This document shows, piece after piece, positions 1 to 12,381 of a stretch of 64,000 nt of DNA (the first letter of the stretch is position 1; the number at the start of each line of letters is the position of its first letter). A program made the position numbers and the translations under genes. The stretch covers positions 62,001-126,000 of the forward strand of contig NZ_SZQA01000023.1 in NCBI RefSeq assembly GCF_005233835.1. Reading direction: 5' to 3'. Under the pieces are notes generated by a model that was given only the letters and a program-made list of their open reading frames with translations, made no database searches and was not told the DNA's origin. The DNA comes from Herbidospora galbida (GTDB lineage Bacteria > Actinomycetota > Actinomycetes > Streptosporangiales > Streptosporangiaceae).

Positions 1-2
1 TC

Positions 3-746
3 CGGACCGCCGAGGGCCGCCGCATCCGCAAGGGCTTCGTGGTCGGTCCCGGCTACGAGACCCTGCTGACGGCCGACTACAGCCAGATCGAGCTGCGCAT
101 CATGGCCCACCTGAGCGGCGACCGCTCGCTCATCGAGGCCTTCGGCTCGGGCCACGACTTCCACGCCGCCACCGCCGCCAAGGTCTTCGACACCACTCCC
201 GAGACGGTCACGGGCGAGATGCGCGCCAAGATCAAGGCGATGAACTACGGCCTGGCCTACGGCCTGAGCGACTTCGGCCTCTCGGGCCAGCTCAACATCC
301 CGGTCGCCGAGGCCAGGACGCTGAAAGAGGAATACTTCGAGGAGTTCGGCGGCATCCGCGACTTCCTCAACGACATCGTCGCCCAGGCCCGCACCGACGG
401 CTACACCTCCACCATCCTGGGCCGTCGGCGCTACCTGCCCGACCTGACGAGCGACAACCGCCAGCGCCGCGAGATGGCCGAGCGCATGGCCCTCAACGCC
501 CCCATCCAGGGCAGCGCGGCCGACATCATCAAGGTCGCCATGCTGAACGTGCAGCGGGCGATCGCCGGCATGCGCTCCCGCATGCTCCTCCAGGTCCACG
601 ACGAACTCGTCTTCGAGGTCCACCCCGGGGAGCTCGACGACCTCCGCCAGGTGGTCGTGAAGGAGATGGCGGCGGCCTACGAGCTGACCGTCCCGCTCGA
701 CGTGTCGGTGGGCGTGGGTCCCAACTGGGAGGACGCGGGCCACTGA
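3..746 (+). CDS. polA: DNA polymerase I, C-terminal part (5' truncated by window)
   Basis: This is the 3' end of a family A DNA polymerase, which fills gaps in repair and removes Okazaki primers. The visible part is the palm and fingers: motif A (DYSQIELR) lies near the start, motif B follows as the O-helix stretch RAKIKAMNYGLAYG, and motif C (VHDELVFE) lies near the end. The 5'-nuclease domain and most of the protein are outside the window; the reading frame is open from base 3. In actinobacteria polA is commonly a short distance upstream of rpsA, as here. A weak imperfect hairpin follows the stop. Confidence 0.97.
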   Translation, partial: RTAEGRRIRKGFVVGPGYETLLTADYSQIELRIMAHLSGDRSLIEAFGSGHDFHAATAAKVFDTTPETVTGEMRAKIKAMNYGLAYGLSDFGLSGQLNIPVAEARTLKEEYFEEFGGIRDFLNDIVAQARTDGYTSTILGRRRYLPDLTSDNRQRREMAERMALNAPIQGSAADIIKVAMLNVQRAIAGMRSRMLLQVHDELVFEVHPGELDDLRQVVVKEMAAAYELTVPLDVSVGVGPNWEDAGH

Positions 747-841
747 GGAAGCGGAGTCGCCTCCTTCCGTCACGGCTCCGCCCCGAGACGGCCTTTGTGG
801 GTTTTCGCCTCCTTCTGGGCGGCGATCACGACTAGGGTCAG

Positions 842-1954
842 ATGACTGTGCGGAAGGTTGTGTCCCTGACCGGTGTGGCCAACGTCGTGGTGGTCACGCT
901 CGGGTTGATCGCGCTCTCGCTCATGCGCGGACCGGCCGCCCCGCCCCGCGCCGGCCTGCCCCACACCGAGGCCCAGAAGAAGCCCGGGCAGAGCAGCGAG
1001 GCCCCGCCCCAGCTCGCATTACCCGCGTTCGCGCTGCCCGCCCCCGTCCGGGCGACCGAAGAGTCGGCCCGGCGGGTCAAGGCCAACGAGGTCGGGCTCG
1101 TGCCGGTGCTCATGTACCACCGGATCCGGTGGGACCGCAGCGCGTCCATCGACCGCACGCCCAAGCAGTTACGGGTGGAGCTGGAGCGGCTGGCGCGGGC
1201 CGGCTACGTGCCCGTCACGGCGGCCGAGTTCGTCGAGGGGCGGATGGACGTCGCCGCCGGGGCCCACCCGGTCGTGCTCACCTTCGACGACGGGAACCCC
1301 AGCCACTTCGCGCTCGGGGCCGACGGGCTGCCGATGAAGGACACCGCCGTCGAGATCATCCTCGCGGTGGCCGGGAAGTACCCCTCGTTCCGCCCGGTCG
1401 CGACCTTCTACGTCAACCGCGAGCCCTTCGGCCTCAAGGGCGAGGACGCCCAGAAGGCGGGGGTACGGTGGCTGATGGACCACGGTTTCGAGGTGGCCAA
1501 CCACACCTACGCCCACAAAGACCTGCGGAGCCTGTCCAACAAGAAGGTCAGCGAGCAGATCGTGCGCGGGGAGCGGCTGCTCAGGCAACTGGGAGTGGAA
1601 GATTTCTCCACGTTCGCCCTACCGTTCGGCTCCCGTCCCCGCAAGGGGTCGCTGGGCCGCGGCGGGTCGTGGGACGGCGACAAGTACCGGTACGAGGGCG
1701 TGTTCCTGGCCGGGGCCGAGCCGTCGAAGTCGCCCTTCGCCAAGGGCTACGACCCCCGTGAGATCCAGCGGATCCAGTCGAACGGGCTGGCCGGCGACTG
1801 CCGCAAGTGGTGCTCGACCTACTGGCTGAAGTGGCTCGACGAGCATCCCGGCGAGCGCTACACGGCCGACGGAGACCCGGACACTCTCTCTGTGCCGCGC
1901 CAACTTCGCGCCAATGTTGCGTCGAAGCGTGGCAAAAAGGTTATCTACTATTAA
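842..1954 (+). CDS. Membrane-anchored polysaccharide deacetylase (NodB family)
   Basis: This is a probable cell-surface carbohydrate esterase 4 that removes acetyl groups from a wall or extracellular polysaccharide. A single hydrophobic segment at about residues 6-28 acts as signal or anchor and is followed by a Pro/Ala-rich stretch. The NodB catalytic core shows TFDDG (Asp149-Asp150) and the metal-binding NHTYAH motif (His221 and His225). At 370 residues it is typical of secreted family members. A -10-like TAGGGT at 833-838 is only 3 nt from this ATG but 9 nt from an in-frame GTG at 848, so a leaderless start at 848 is possible. The substrate cannot be told from sequence. Confidence 0.88.
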   Translation: MTVRKVVSLTGVANVVVVTLGLIALSLMRGPAAPPRAGLPHTEAQKKPGQSSEAPPQLALPAFALPAPVRATEESARRVKANEVGLVPVLMYHRIRWDRSASIDRTPKQLRVELERLARAGYVPVTAAEFVEGRMDVAAGAHPVVLTFDDGNPSHFALGADGLPMKDTAVEIILAVAGKYPSFRPVATFYVNREPFGLKGEDAQKAGVRWLMDHGFEVANHTYAHKDLRSLSNKKVSEQIVRGERLLRQLGVEDFSTFALPFGSRPRKGSLGRGGSWDGDKYRYEGVFLAGAEPSKSPFAKGYDPREIQRIQSNGLAGDCRKWCSTYWLKWLDEHPGERYTADGDPDTLSVPRQLRANVASKRGKKVIYY

Positions 1955-2142
1955 GCTGCGTCCCGGGCCTTCGGATTGACCCTGCTCGCCAGGTCTCATA
2001 TGCTGATCGCTGCGCTGTGGGCTCGCGCGCGCCTCGAAGGGAGCGGGCTCGCGCTCGCTCAATCCTGATCCCCGGCTTGAACGAAGCAGGCCTGCTGCGC
2101 CTCGACTCAACGACATCTGTCCGGTTCGGAGCAATTCCACAC

Positions 2143-3609
2143 ATGACGAGCAGCACTGAGGCCACCTCGAACACCCCGCAGGTAGCGGTCAACGACATCG
2201 GTTCCGAGGAGGCCTTCCTCGCCGCGATCGACGAGACCATCAAGTACTTCAACGATGGCGACATCGTCGAAGGCACCGTCGTCAAGGTCGATCGAGACGA
2301 GGTCTTGCTCGACATCGGCTACAAGACCGAGGGTGTCATCCCCTCGCGCGAGCTTTCGATCAAGCACGACGTCGACCCCGCTGAGGTCGTCGAGGTCGGC
2401 GAGCACGTCGAGGCCCTGGTTCTCCAGAAGGAGGACAAGGAAGGCCGTCTGATCCTGTCCAAGAAGCGCGCCCAGTACGAGCGCGCCTGGGGCACGATCG
2501 AGAAGATCAAGGACGAGGACGGCATCGTCACCGGCACGGTCATCGAAGTTGTCAAGGGTGGTCTCATCCTCGACATCGGCCTGCGTGGCTTCCTCCCGGC
2601 GTCCCTGGTCGAGATGCGCCGCGTGCGCGACCTGCAGCCCTATGTCGGCCGTGAACTCGAGGCCAAGATCATAGAGCTCGACAAGAACCGCAACAACGTG
2701 GTTCTGTCGCGCCGCGCCTGGCTGGAGCAGACCCAGTCCGAGGTCCGCCAGACCTTCCTCAACACCCTCCAGAAGGGCCAGGTCCGCAAGGGCGTCGTGT
2801 CCTCGATCGTCAACTTCGGCGCCTTCGTCGACCTTGGCGGCGTCGACGGTCTGGTCCACGTGTCCGAGCTTTCCTGGAAGCACATCGACCACCCCTCCGA
2901 GGTCGTCGAGGTCGGCCAGGAGGTCACGGTCGAGGTCCTCGACGTCGACATGGAGCGCGAGCGCGTCTCCCTGTCGCTGAAGGCGACCCAGGAAGACCCG
3001 TGGCAGCAGTTCGCCCGCACCCACCAGATCGGCCAGGTCGTTCCCGGCCGGGTCACCAAGCTGGTGCCGTTCGGCGCGTTCGTCCGGGTCGAGGAGGGCA
3101 TCGAGGGCCTGGTCCACATCTCCGAGCTGGCCGAGCGCCACGTGGAGATCCCGGAGCAGGTCGTCCAGGTCGGCGACGAGATCTTCGTGAAGATCATCGA
3201 CATCGACCTCGACCGTCGTCGGATCAGCCTGTCGCTCAAGCAGGCCAACGAGGGCGCCGGCGTCGACGTCGAGTTCGACCCGACCCTTTACGGCATGGCC
3301 GCGACCTACGACGACCAGGGCAACTACATCTACCCCGAGGGCTTCGACGCCGAGACCGGCGAGTGGCTCGAGGGCTTCGACAAGCAGCGCGAGGAGTGGG
3401 AGCGGCAGTACGCCGAGGCCCAGGCCCGCTTCGAGGCGCACAAGAAGCAGGTCGAGCAGGCCCGCGCTGAAGACGCCGAGGCCAGCGAGGCCGCGCCGTC
3501 GTCCTACAGCGGCGAGACCCAGACGACCAGCCAGTCGACCGGTGGCGCCCTGGCCTCCGACGAGGCGCTGGCCGCTCTCCGCGAGAAGCTCGCGGGTGGC
3601 CAGAGCTAA
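2143..3609 (+). CDS. rpsA: 30S ribosomal protein S1
   Basis: S1 binds mRNA on the small ribosomal subunit and helps unfold and place messages. The 488-residue protein shows four S1 RNA-binding domains at about residues 37-106, 123-190, 210-280 and 297-366, followed by an acidic, Gln/Glu-rich tail, as in other actinobacterial S1 proteins. The ATG at 2143 is chosen because the reading frame upstream of it is unlike S1, and a GGAG at 2128-2131 lies 11 nt before it. The gene stands alone between a deacetylase and a GNAT gene and ends at a strong hairpin. Confidence 0.98.
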   Translation: MTSSTEATSNTPQVAVNDIGSEEAFLAAIDETIKYFNDGDIVEGTVVKVDRDEVLLDIGYKTEGVIPSRELSIKHDVDPAEVVEVGEHVEALVLQKEDKEGRLILSKKRAQYERAWGTIEKIKDEDGIVTGTVIEVVKGGLILDIGLRGFLPASLVEMRRVRDLQPYVGRELEAKIIELDKNRNNVVLSRRAWLEQTQSEVRQTFLNTLQKGQVRKGVVSSIVNFGAFVDLGGVDGLVHVSELSWKHIDHPSEVVEVGQEVTVEVLDVDMERERVSLSLKATQEDPWQQFARTHQIGQVVPGRVTKLVPFGAFVRVEEGIEGLVHISELAERHVEIPEQVVQVGDEIFVKIIDIDLDRRRISLSLKQANEGAGVDVEFDPTLYGMAATYDDQGNYIYPEGFDAETGEWLEGFDKQREEWERQYAEAQARFEAHKKQVEQARAEDAEASEAAPSSYSGETQTTSQSTGGALASDEALAALREKLAGGQS

Positions 3610-3622
3610 GTAGCTCGACGAG

Positions 3623-3654
3623 AGCCCCGTCCACTCCGGTGGGCGGGGCTTTCC
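3623..3654 (+). terminator. Intrinsic terminator of rpsA
   Basis: AGCCCCGTCC at 3623-3632 pairs with GGGCGGGGCT at 3641-3650 (one T-G wobble) around an 8-nt loop. Only two T follow directly, so it is a GC-rich actinobacterial hairpin rather than a classical T-tract terminator. Confidence 0.8.
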
Positions 3655-3693
3655 GTTTGAATCCGATCTACTTTGTAAAGGCGCCGGGCCCGG

Positions 3694-3705
3694 TAGTGTG
3701 GCGCG
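3694..3705 (+). promoter_or_regulatory. Leaderless -10 box for the GNAT gene
   Basis: TAGTGT (3694-3699) is followed by exactly 6 nt and then the ATG. No Shine-Dalgarno sequence is present, which fits a leaderless transcript. Confidence 0.55.
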
Positions 3706-4203
3706 ATGGTCATCATCGAGCGCGCCGAGCCCCTCGACGCCGGGGAGATCCTCACCCTCCAGCGCGCCGCCTATGTCAGCGAGGCCCAGCTCTACGGCGA
3801 CCCCTTCATCGCGCCGCTGGTCGAGTCGCTGGAACAGCTCCGCAAGGCCGTCGAGAGCGCCGTCCTGCTCAAGGCCGTCGACGACGGCCGCGTGGTCGGC
3901 GCCGTCCGCGGCCTGGTCGCCGAGGTGACCCCCGGCACCACCGCCGGCCGCGCCTGCGTCGTCGGCCGCCTCGTCGTGGCCCCCGACCGCCAGGGGGAGG
4001 GCATCGGCACCGCCCTTCTCGAGGCCCTCCACGAGCGGGTGGTCGCGGAGCACCCCGACGTCCGCGCCTTCGACCTGTTCACCGGCCACCTGTCAGACGC
4101 CAACCTGCGCCTCTACAAGCGCCTCGGCTACGGCGAGACCCGGCGCGAGCGCGTGCAGGACCATCTGACGATGGTGCACATGCGCCGGGTCACCGAGCCG
4201 TGA
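3706..4203 (+). CDS. GNAT family N-acetyltransferase
   Basis: This 165-residue protein transfers an acetyl group from acetyl-CoA to an unknown amine. The acetyl-CoA loop is visible as [13 protein letters not shown] (motif A, about residues 90-102), and motif B near the end contains [12 protein letters not shown]. The stop overlaps the GTG start of coaE by 4 nt (GTGA), so the two are translationally coupled; whether the products work together is unknown. The start is set by the leaderless -10 box just upstream. Confidence 0.9.
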   Translation: MVIIERAEPLDAGEILTLQRAAYVSEAQLYGDPFIAPLVESLEQLRKAVESAVLLKAVDDGRVVGAVRGLVAEVTPGTTAGRACVVGRLVVAPDRQGEGIGTALLEALHERVVAEHPDVRAFDLFTGHLSDANLRLYKRLGYGETRRERVQDHLTMVHMRRVTEP

Positions 4204-4787
4204 AAATCGGGCTCACCGGCGGCATCGGGTCGGGCAAGAGCGAGGTCGCCCGGCGCCTGGGCGAACGGGGCGCGGTCGTCATCGACGCCGACAAGATCGC
4301 CCGCGAGGTGGTCGAGCCGGGGACCGACGGGCTGGCCGAGATCGTCGCGGCCTTCGGCGAGGGCGTGCTGCGTGCCGACGGGTCGCTCGACCGGGAGAAG
4401 CTCGGCTCGATCGTCTTCTCCGACGCGGCCAGGCTCACGGTCCTGAACGGGATCGTCCACCCGAGGGTCGGCGCCCGCGTCCAGGAGCTGCTGGACGACG
4501 TGCCCGAGGGCGGCCTGGTGGTCTACGACGTGCCGCTCCTGGCGGAGAACAAGCTGGCCCCCACCTTCGACACGGTGATCGTCGTCGACACGGCCGACGA
4601 GATCCGGATCAGGCGGCTGGGGGAGAACCGGGGCATGTCCGAGGCCGACGCGCGGGCCCGGATCGCGGCGCAGGCGACCCGGGAGGAACGGCTGGCGGTC
4701 GCCGACTTCGTGATCGACAACAACGGCGGGCTCGCCGAGCTCGACCGCCAGATCGACGAGGTGTGGGCGCGGCTGACGTCGACCTGA
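4200..4787 (+). CDS. coaE: Dephospho-CoA kinase
   Basis: CoaE phosphorylates the 3'-hydroxyl of dephospho-CoA with ATP, the last step of coenzyme A synthesis. The 195-residue protein opens directly with the P-loop GGIGSGKS at residues 7-14, followed by the DADK motif typical of the family. The start is the GTG at 4200 that overlaps the GNAT stop. It lacks the C-terminal UPF0157 extension found in mycobacterial CoaE. A perfect 14-bp hairpin lies just downstream. Confidence 0.95.
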   Translation: MKIGLTGGIGSGKSEVARRLGERGAVVIDADKIAREVVEPGTDGLAEIVAAFGEGVLRADGSLDREKLGSIVFSDAARLTVLNGIVHPRVGARVQELLDDVPEGGLVVYDVPLLAENKLAPTFDTVIVVDTADEIRIRRLGENRGMSEADARARIAAQATREERLAVADFVIDNNGGLAELDRQIDEVWARLTST

Positions 4788-4798
4788 GCCTCCGACGC

Positions 4799-4829
4799 GG
4801 TACGGCTCCCGCCCAGCGGGAGCCGTACC
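4799..4829. terminator. Bidirectional terminator between coaE and spo0M
   Basis: A perfect 14-bp stem (4799-4812 with 4816-4829) closes a 3-nt CCA loop between two convergent genes. Its placement suits termination in both directions. Confidence 0.85.
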
Positions 4830-4842
4830 GGAGAACCGAAGG

Positions 4843-5616
4843 TCAGAACCAGCCGCGGCGCTGGGCCATCTGGTGGAGGCCGTTGTTGAGGGCCTGCTCG
4901 GCGGCGCCCAGGTTGCCGTTGAGGGGGACCGTGAAGCGGTTGTAGGTGTCGTGGCTGGAGCTCATGAAGCCGCCGCGCTTGTCGGCCTCGAGGATGACGT
5001 CCATCGAGTGCGGGTTGGTGATGAAGGTCAGTTCGAGGGCGTTGAAGTGGCGGCTCCACTGCGGGCCGGCGTAGTACTCGATCTCCTGGAAGAACGGCAT
5101 GCGGGAGCCCTGGAGGGTGCCGCGCTCGAGGTCGGCCTTGCTGAACCGGAAGCCCTGGCGGTCGAGCGCCATGATCAGGTGCTCCTGGATGGGGAGCGGG
5201 GTGACGAACAGCGGGTCGAGGTCGCCCTTGTCGAGGGCGCCGGCGAGGGCGAGTTCGGTCTTCACGCCGAGCTTCATGCCGCGCAGCGGGTGGCCGCCGA
5301 TGGCGCTGATCGGGGTCTCCCACGGGACCGGGATCTGGAACGGCGCGGAGTGGCGGGCACCGGCGGTCAGGTGGAACGGCCCGGCCACCTGCTGGCGCAG
5401 GAAGCTGTAGTTGGCGTTGTACTCGCTGTCGCCGCTCTCGACCTCGACGACGGCCGTGAAGTCGATGAAGATTCCTTCGACGCTGTAGTCGCTGCCGCCA
5501 CCGACGAAGTTGACCTGGCCGGAGAGGGTTTCGCCGGGACGGACGGTCGAGGTCGCGAGGACGGTGTCGACCTCGACGCCGGCGCCGAAGGCGGCCATGA
5601 GCTTGCGGAAGACCAT
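4843..5616 (-). CDS. spo0M: Sporulation-control protein Spo0M family
   Basis: Spo0M is a soluble arrestin-like protein first described as a stage 0 sporulation control factor in Bacillus and common in actinomycetes. The 257-residue product fits the usual length of about 250-260. The N-terminal beta-sandwich shows VRPGETLSGQV, and the C-terminal half contains the LERG and FFQEIEYYAG stretches typical of the family. AGGAG lies about 10 nt upstream of the ATG at 5616. It is transcribed alone and divergently from uvrB. Its role in actinomycetes is not settled. Confidence 0.88.
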   Translation of the reverse strand: MVFRKLMAAFGAGVEVDTVLATSTVRPGETLSGQVNFVGGGSDYSVEGIFIDFTAVVEVESGDSEYNANYSFLRQQVAGPFHLTAGARHSAPFQIPVPWETPISAIGGHPLRGMKLGVKTELALAGALDKGDLDPLFVTPLPIQEHLIMALDRQGFRFSKADLERGTLQGSRMPFFQEIEYYAGPQWSRHFNALELTFITNPHSMDVILEADKRGGFMSSSHDTYNRFTVPLNGNLGAAEQALNNGLHQMAQRRGWF

Positions 5617-5768
5617 TTCGGGAGGCTCCTACTTAATTGTGACGGTTGATCGCTTCAACGGCCGGTTCGTGCCGCCGGGTTCCCCAACCTGGTGCGTTTG
5701 TAACCTAACGGGGCTGGCTTGCCGCCCACTTGCAAACGGGTGACCCCGGAATTGTCGGTGGGGGCGCG

Positions 5769-5782
5769 TAGGTTATGGAGTC
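5769..5782 (+). promoter_or_regulatory. Leaderless -10 box for uvrB
   Basis: TAGGTT (5769-5774) is followed by 8 nt and the GTG start of uvrB. No Shine-Dalgarno sequence and no clear LexA box were seen in the 166-nt divergent region. Confidence 0.5.
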
Positions 5783-7894
5783 GTGAGGCCGGTAACAGAT
5801 TTGCAGCGCAAGGTGGCGCCCTTCCAGGTCGTCACAGAGATGTCGCCGTCCGGTGACCAGCCGTCGGCGATCGCCGACCTTGAGCGCCGTGTGAGCGCGG
5901 GCGACAAGGACACCGTCGTCCTGGGCGCGACCGGAACCGGTAAGACCGCGACCGTGGCCTGGCTGGTGGAGAAGCTCCAGCGGCCCGCCCTGGTGATGCA
6001 GCCCAACAAGACGCTCGCGGCCCAGTTCGCCAACGAGCTGCGCGAGATGCTGCCCAACAACGCGGTCGAATACTTCGTCAGCTACTACGACTACTACCAG
6101 CCCGAGGCCTACGTCCCGCAGAGCGACACCTACATCGAGAAGGACTCCTCGATCAACGAGGAGGTCGAGCGGCTGCGCCACTCGGCGACCAACTCGCTGC
6201 TGACCCGCCGCGACACGATCGTGGTTGCGTCGGTGTCGTGCATCTACGGCCTGGGCACCCCGCAGGAATACGTCGATCGCATGCTGCGCCTGAAGGTCGG
6301 CCAGGAGATCGAGCGCGACCGCCTGCTGCGCCGCCTGGTCGACATGCAGTATGCCCGCAACGACCTGGCCTTCACCCGGGGCACCTTCCGGGTCCGCGGC
6401 GACACGATCGAGATCATTCCTCAGTACGAAGAGCTCGCCGTCCGCATCGAGATGTTCGGCGACGAGGTCGAGAAGCTCGCCACCCTCCACCCGCTGACCG
6501 GCGAGGTGATCACCGAGGACACCGAGCTCTACATCTTCCCGGCGTCGCACTACGTGGCCGGTCCCGAGCGCATGGAGCGCGCGATCAACGGCATCGAGGC
6601 CGAGCTGTCGCAGCGCCTGGCCGAGCTGGAGGGCCAGAACAAGCTGCTGGAGGCCCAGCGGCTGCGCATGCGCACGACCTACGACATCGAGATGATGCGC
6701 CAGATCGGCTCGTGCTCCGGCATCGAGAACTACTCCCGCCACATCGACGGCCGTGAGGCCGGCACGGCCCCCTACACCCTGCTCGACTACTTCCCCGAAG
6801 ACTTCCTGCTGGTCCTCGACGAGTCCCACCAGACCGTCCCGCAGATCGGCGCGATGTACGAGGGCGACGCCTCCCGCAAGCGCACCCTGGTCGACCACGG
6901 GTTCCGGCTGCCGTCGGCGATGGACAACCGGCCGCTGAAGTGGGAGGAGTTCCTGGAGCGCATCGGCCAGACGGTCTACCTGTCGGCCACGCCGGGCCCC
7001 TACGAGATGGGCCGCTCGAAGGGCGAGTTCGTCGAGCTGGTCATCCGTCCCACGGGCCTGGTCGACCCCGAGGTCGTGATCAAGCCCACGAAGGGCCAGA
7101 TCGACGACCTGATGGAGGAGATCCGCGCCCGCGCCGACCGCGACGAGCGCGTCCTGGTCACCACGCTGACCAAGAAGATGTCCGAAGACCTGACCGACTA
7201 CCTGCTCGAGAACGGCATCCGGGTCCGCTACCTGCACAGCGAGGTCGACACGCTGCGGCGCATCGAGCTGCTGCGCGAGCTGCGGGTGGGCGAGTTCGAC
7301 GTCCTGGTCGGCATCAACCTCCTCCGCGAGGGCCTCGACCTGCCGGAGGTCTCGCTGGTGGCCATCCTCGACGCCGACAAGGAGGGCTTCCTCCGGTCGG
7401 AGACCTCCCTGATCCAGACGATCGGCCGCGCGGCCCGAAACGTCTCGGGCCAGGTCCACATGTACGCCGACAAGATCACCCCCAGCATGGAACGGGCGAT
7501 CGACGAGACCAACCGGCGCCGGGCCAAGCAGATCGCCTACAACGAGGCGGCCGGCATCGACCCGCAGCCCCTGCGCAAGAAGATCGCCGACATCCTCGAC
7601 TCGCTCAACCGCGAAGACGCCGACACGGCCGAGCTCCTCGGCGGCGGCGGCCGACAGCAGTCGCGCGGCAAGGCTCCCGTGCCGGGCCTGAAGTCGCGTC
7701 AGGCGGGCCAGCACGCCAAGGCGATCGTGGGCGACATGCCCCGGGCCCAGCTCGAGTCGCTGGTCGAGTCGCTGACCGAACAGATGCACGCGGCGGCGGC
7801 CGACCTCCAGTTCGAGGTCGCGGCCCGGTTGCGCGACGAGATCAAGGAACTCAAGCGCGAGGTGCGAGACATGAAGACCGCCGGGGTCGGGTGA
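5783..7894 (+). CDS. uvrB: Excinuclease ABC subunit B
   Basis: UvrB is the damage-verifying helicase-like subunit of nucleotide excision repair, acting between UvrA recognition and UvrC incision. The 703-residue protein has the Walker A motif GATGTGKT at residues 48-55 and the beta-hairpin sequence [12 protein letters not shown]. Helicase motif VI appears as QTIGRAARN, and a C-terminal UVR domain (about residues 655-690) binds UvrC. Length and start fit the family. It begins a short + strand run with a methyltransferase 28 nt downstream. Confidence 0.98.
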   Translation: MRPVTDLQRKVAPFQVVTEMSPSGDQPSAIADLERRVSAGDKDTVVLGATGTGKTATVAWLVEKLQRPALVMQPNKTLAAQFANELREMLPNNAVEYFVSYYDYYQPEAYVPQSDTYIEKDSSINEEVERLRHSATNSLLTRRDTIVVASVSCIYGLGTPQEYVDRMLRLKVGQEIERDRLLRRLVDMQYARNDLAFTRGTFRVRGDTIEIIPQYEELAVRIEMFGDEVEKLATLHPLTGEVITEDTELYIFPASHYVAGPERMERAINGIEAELSQRLAELEGQNKLLEAQRLRMRTTYDIEMMRQIGSCSGIENYSRHIDGREAGTAPYTLLDYFPEDFLLVLDESHQTVPQIGAMYEGDASRKRTLVDHGFRLPSAMDNRPLKWEEFLERIGQTVYLSATPGPYEMGRSKGEFVELVIRPTGLVDPEVVIKPTKGQIDDLMEEIRARADRDERVLVTTLTKKMSEDLTDYLLENGIRVRYLHSEVDTLRRIELLRELRVGEFDVLVGINLLREGLDLPEVSLVAILDADKEGFLRSETSLIQTIGRAARNVSGQVHMYADKITPSMERAIDETNRRRAKQIAYNEAAGIDPQPLRKKIADILDSLNREDADTAELLGGGGRQQSRGKAPVPGLKSRQAGQHAKAIVGDMPRAQLESLVESLTEQMHAAAADLQFEVAARLRDEIKELKREVRDMKTAGVG

Positions 7895-7922
7895 CCCCGG
7901 CGCACCTGACGCGGGAGCGGTG

Positions 7923-8690
7923 ATGAGGCGGGTCGACTACGACAGGGAGCAGTACCGCGACTACGCGCGGGGGCGGGCGCTCACCGAGCGGCAGCGGGAG
8001 GTGTGGATCGGCGCGTTCGCGGCGGTGCTCCCTGAGCGGCGTCCGCTGGACGGGCTCGACGTCGGGTCGGGGACCGGGCGGTTCACGCCCGCGCTGGCGG
8101 AGGAGTTCGGGCCGGTGATCGGGGTCGATCCGTCGGTGCGTATGCGGGAGGTCGCGCAGGAGCAGTCCAGGCATCCCCTCGTGCGCTACCTGGCGGGGTC
8201 CGCCGAAGACATGCCGGTGGCGTCCGGTAGTGCCGACTACGCGCTCATGTTCCTGTCCTGGCATCACGTCCAGGAGAAGGAGCGGGCGGCGCGGGAGCTG
8301 GCCAGGGTGCTCCGGCCCGGTGGGCGGCTGTTGCTGCGGGCGAACTTCAGCGACCACCACCCCCGGCCGTGGTGGCTGGAGCACTTCGACCGCGGCTTCG
8401 AGATCGACGCCGCGCTGTTCCAGCCGCTTCACGAGGTCATCGAGATCTTCACGTCGGCGGGGTGGCGGGTGGCGCGTTTCGGCACCGTCGTCCAGCCCTC
8501 CTCCGGCACCCGTGAGGAGGTGCTCCGGCGGCTGCGGCTGCGCACGCTGTCGTTCTTCTCCCAGTTGGGCCCCGAGGAGCTGGAAGAGGGCTTCCGGCGG
8601 CTGGAGAGGGCCGTGGCGGCCGATCCCGGCGCGCCGGCGCCGGAGTTCTCCGACACGCTGCTCACTCTCGAGACGCCCGGGCCTTCCTGA
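7923..8690 (+). CDS. Class I SAM-dependent methyltransferase
   Basis: This 255-residue protein has the methyltransferase-11 fold: motif I is LDVGSGTGRFTPAL (about residues 41-54), followed by an acidic residue at the end of strand 2 (GVDPS) and an ARVLRPGGRLLL stretch after motif III. The substrate is unknown. GGGAG at 7913-7917 lies 5 nt from ATG 7923 but only 2 nt from GTG 7920, so the ATG is preferred. Its 3' end overlaps the convergent DUF4126 gene by 29 nt. Confidence 0.88.
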   Translation: MRRVDYDREQYRDYARGRALTERQREVWIGAFAAVLPERRPLDGLDVGSGTGRFTPALAEEFGPVIGVDPSVRMREVAQEQSRHPLVRYLAGSAEDMPVASGSADYALMFLSWHHVQEKERAARELARVLRPGGRLLLRANFSDHHPRPWWLEHFDRGFEIDAALFQPLHEVIEIFTSAGWRVARFGTVVQPSSGTREEVLRRLRLRTLSFFSQLGPEELEEGFRRLERAVAADPGAPAPEFSDTLLTLETPGPS

Positions 8691-9252
8691 AGCGGCCGAC
8701 TCTTCGCAGCGCCATCCAGCCGATCGCGATCATCCCCGCCAGGAAGACCAGGACCAGCACGGGCAGGAACACCGCCACCAGGCTGAGCGACAGCGAGCCG
8801 GCGTCCTCCACGGTGCTCACGACGGGGGCTCCCACGCCGGCCGTCGTGGCGTTCACCACCGGGCGGGCGCCCGACTTCACCAGGTGGACGATCAGCGCCG
8901 TCACGATGCCCAGGATCCAGCCGACCGCCGGGTGTTCGGCCATCCACGTCGAGTTGTCGAGCTGGGACGCCGCCGAGGTGGCGCTGAAGACCACGCCGCC
9001 CGCGGCCGGGCGGACCGCCGTCTGGATCATGTCGTTGACGTGGTCGACGACGGGCACCTTGTCCAGGACGAACTCGGCCAGCAGCAGCACGCCGATGACG
9101 CCGAGGACCCAGCCGTTCGACAGCCACGCGTACTCGGACGGCAGCCGCACGGCGTCGGTCACGTTGGCCAGCACGCCGACCACCATGAGCGGGATGTAGG
9201 CGTTCAGGCCGGCCGCCGTCGAGAGTCCTAAGCCGGTCAGGGTCGCGAACAC
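8662..9252 (-). CDS. DUF4126 family integral membrane protein
   Basis: This 196-residue protein has about four hydrophobic segments, including VLGVIGVLLLAEFVLDKVP and LVAVFLPVLVLVFLAGMIAIG near the C-terminus. The opening GLSTAAGLNAYIP stretch is typical of DUF4126. Function is not known for this family. The GTG start at 9252 has GGGAGG about 10 nt upstream on the minus strand. A Lys/Arg-rich tail suggests a cytoplasmic C-terminus. Confidence 0.82.
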   Translation of the reverse strand: MFATLTGLGLSTAAGLNAYIPLMVVGVLANVTDAVRLPSEYAWLSNGWVLGVIGVLLLAEFVLDKVPVVDHVNDMIQTAVRPAAGGVVFSATSAASQLDNSTWMAEHPAVGWILGIVTALIVHLVKSGARPVVNATTAGVGAPVVSTVEDAGSLSLSLVAVFLPVLVLVFLAGMIAIGWMALRRVGRFRKARASRE

Positions 9253-9291
9253 AGCAGATCGACCTCCCTTCGAGGGGACAACGACCCACTA

Positions 9292-9960
9292 TTACGAAAT
9301 ATCCCCGGAACTTCCCGCGATCCGCATCAACCGGACTTCCGGCGCCACCCAGCCCTCCTCGGGGGAGTACTGCCGCACGATCTTGGCGGGCACTCCGGCG
9401 ATCACGCAGTGGTCGGGGAACTCGCCCCTGACCACCGCCCCACCGGCCACGACGCACTGCCGGCCGATCTTCGTGCCGGGCAGGACGATGGCCCCCGTCC
9501 CGAGCCAGGAGCCCTCGCCGATGCTGACCGGATTGTTACGCGGCCACTGGCGTCCGACCGGGATCGACGGGTCGTCGTAGACGTGGTTCTGGTCGGTGAT
9601 GTAGACGTACGGGCCGGTGAAGACGTGGTCGCCGATGTCGATCGACTGGTGGCCGACGATGTGGCTGCCGCGGCCGATGGAGCAGGAGCCGCCGATCCGG
9701 ACGAGGGAGTCGGGGCCGAGGTCCACGCCCGGGCCCATCCCGGCCGAGATGGAGACGCGTTCGCCGATGAGGGTGTGGTCGCCGATCTCGATCCACTGCT
9801 CGCCGAAGATGGCCCCCACCGGGAAGGCGATGCAGACGCCGTCGCCCAGCTTGCGGAACCGGTAACCGGCGGGGGAGAGGGGGGTGAGGGCCCCGGCCCT
9901 CCGGATGTACGCCCACATCCGGTGGATCAGACGGCCCATCAACCGTTGCCGCATCGACAT
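9292..9960 (-). CDS. Hexapeptide-repeat acyltransferase (LbetaH fold)
   Basis: This 222-residue protein is a left-handed beta-helix acyltransferase, probably transferring an acetyl group to a sugar or small molecule. Imperfect hexapeptides run from about residue 55 to 190, for example IEIGDH, VRIGGS, VSIGEG and VIAGVP. The catalytic-site pattern ITDQNHVYDD is similar to WcaF/NodL/CysE-like transferases. No glycan operon surrounds it, so the acceptor is unknown. A -10-like TAACTT 8 nt before the ATG supports this start. Confidence 0.88.
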   Translation of the reverse strand: MSMRQRLMGRLIHRMWAYIRRAGALTPLSPAGYRFRKLGDGVCIAFPVGAIFGEQWIEIGDHTLIGERVSISAGMGPGVDLGPDSLVRIGGSCSIGRGSHIVGHQSIDIGDHVFTGPYVYITDQNHVYDDPSIPVGRQWPRNNPVSIGEGSWLGTGAIVLPGTKIGRQCVVAGGAVVRGEFPDHCVIAGVPAKIVRQYSPEEGWVAPEVRLMRIAGSSGDIS

Positions 9961-9974
9961 AACGGATCAAGTTA
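9961..9974 (-). promoter_or_regulatory. Leaderless -10 box for the hexapeptide acyltransferase
   Basis: On the minus strand TAACTT (9974-9969) is followed by 8 nt and the ATG at 9960, with no Shine-Dalgarno sequence. Confidence 0.5.
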
Positions 9975-10045
9975 CCTTCTTGTGAAATCCCCGCCTATGG
10001 CGGGTTCCCGCACGTGGGTGAGCTGGGGACACCAGGATTTGATAG

Positions 10046-12366
<2,321 letters not shown>

Positions 12367-12381
12367 ACCAGGGGACCTACG

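Noticed and set aside
2107-4089. A 660-codon open frame on the minus strand
   Set aside because: It mirrors the S1 repeats of rpsA and the GNAT gene and is rich in Leu, Asp and Val without any motif.
5705-7789. A 694-codon open frame antisense to uvrB
   Set aside because: It is explained by codon bias of uvrB and has no recognisable domain or start signal.
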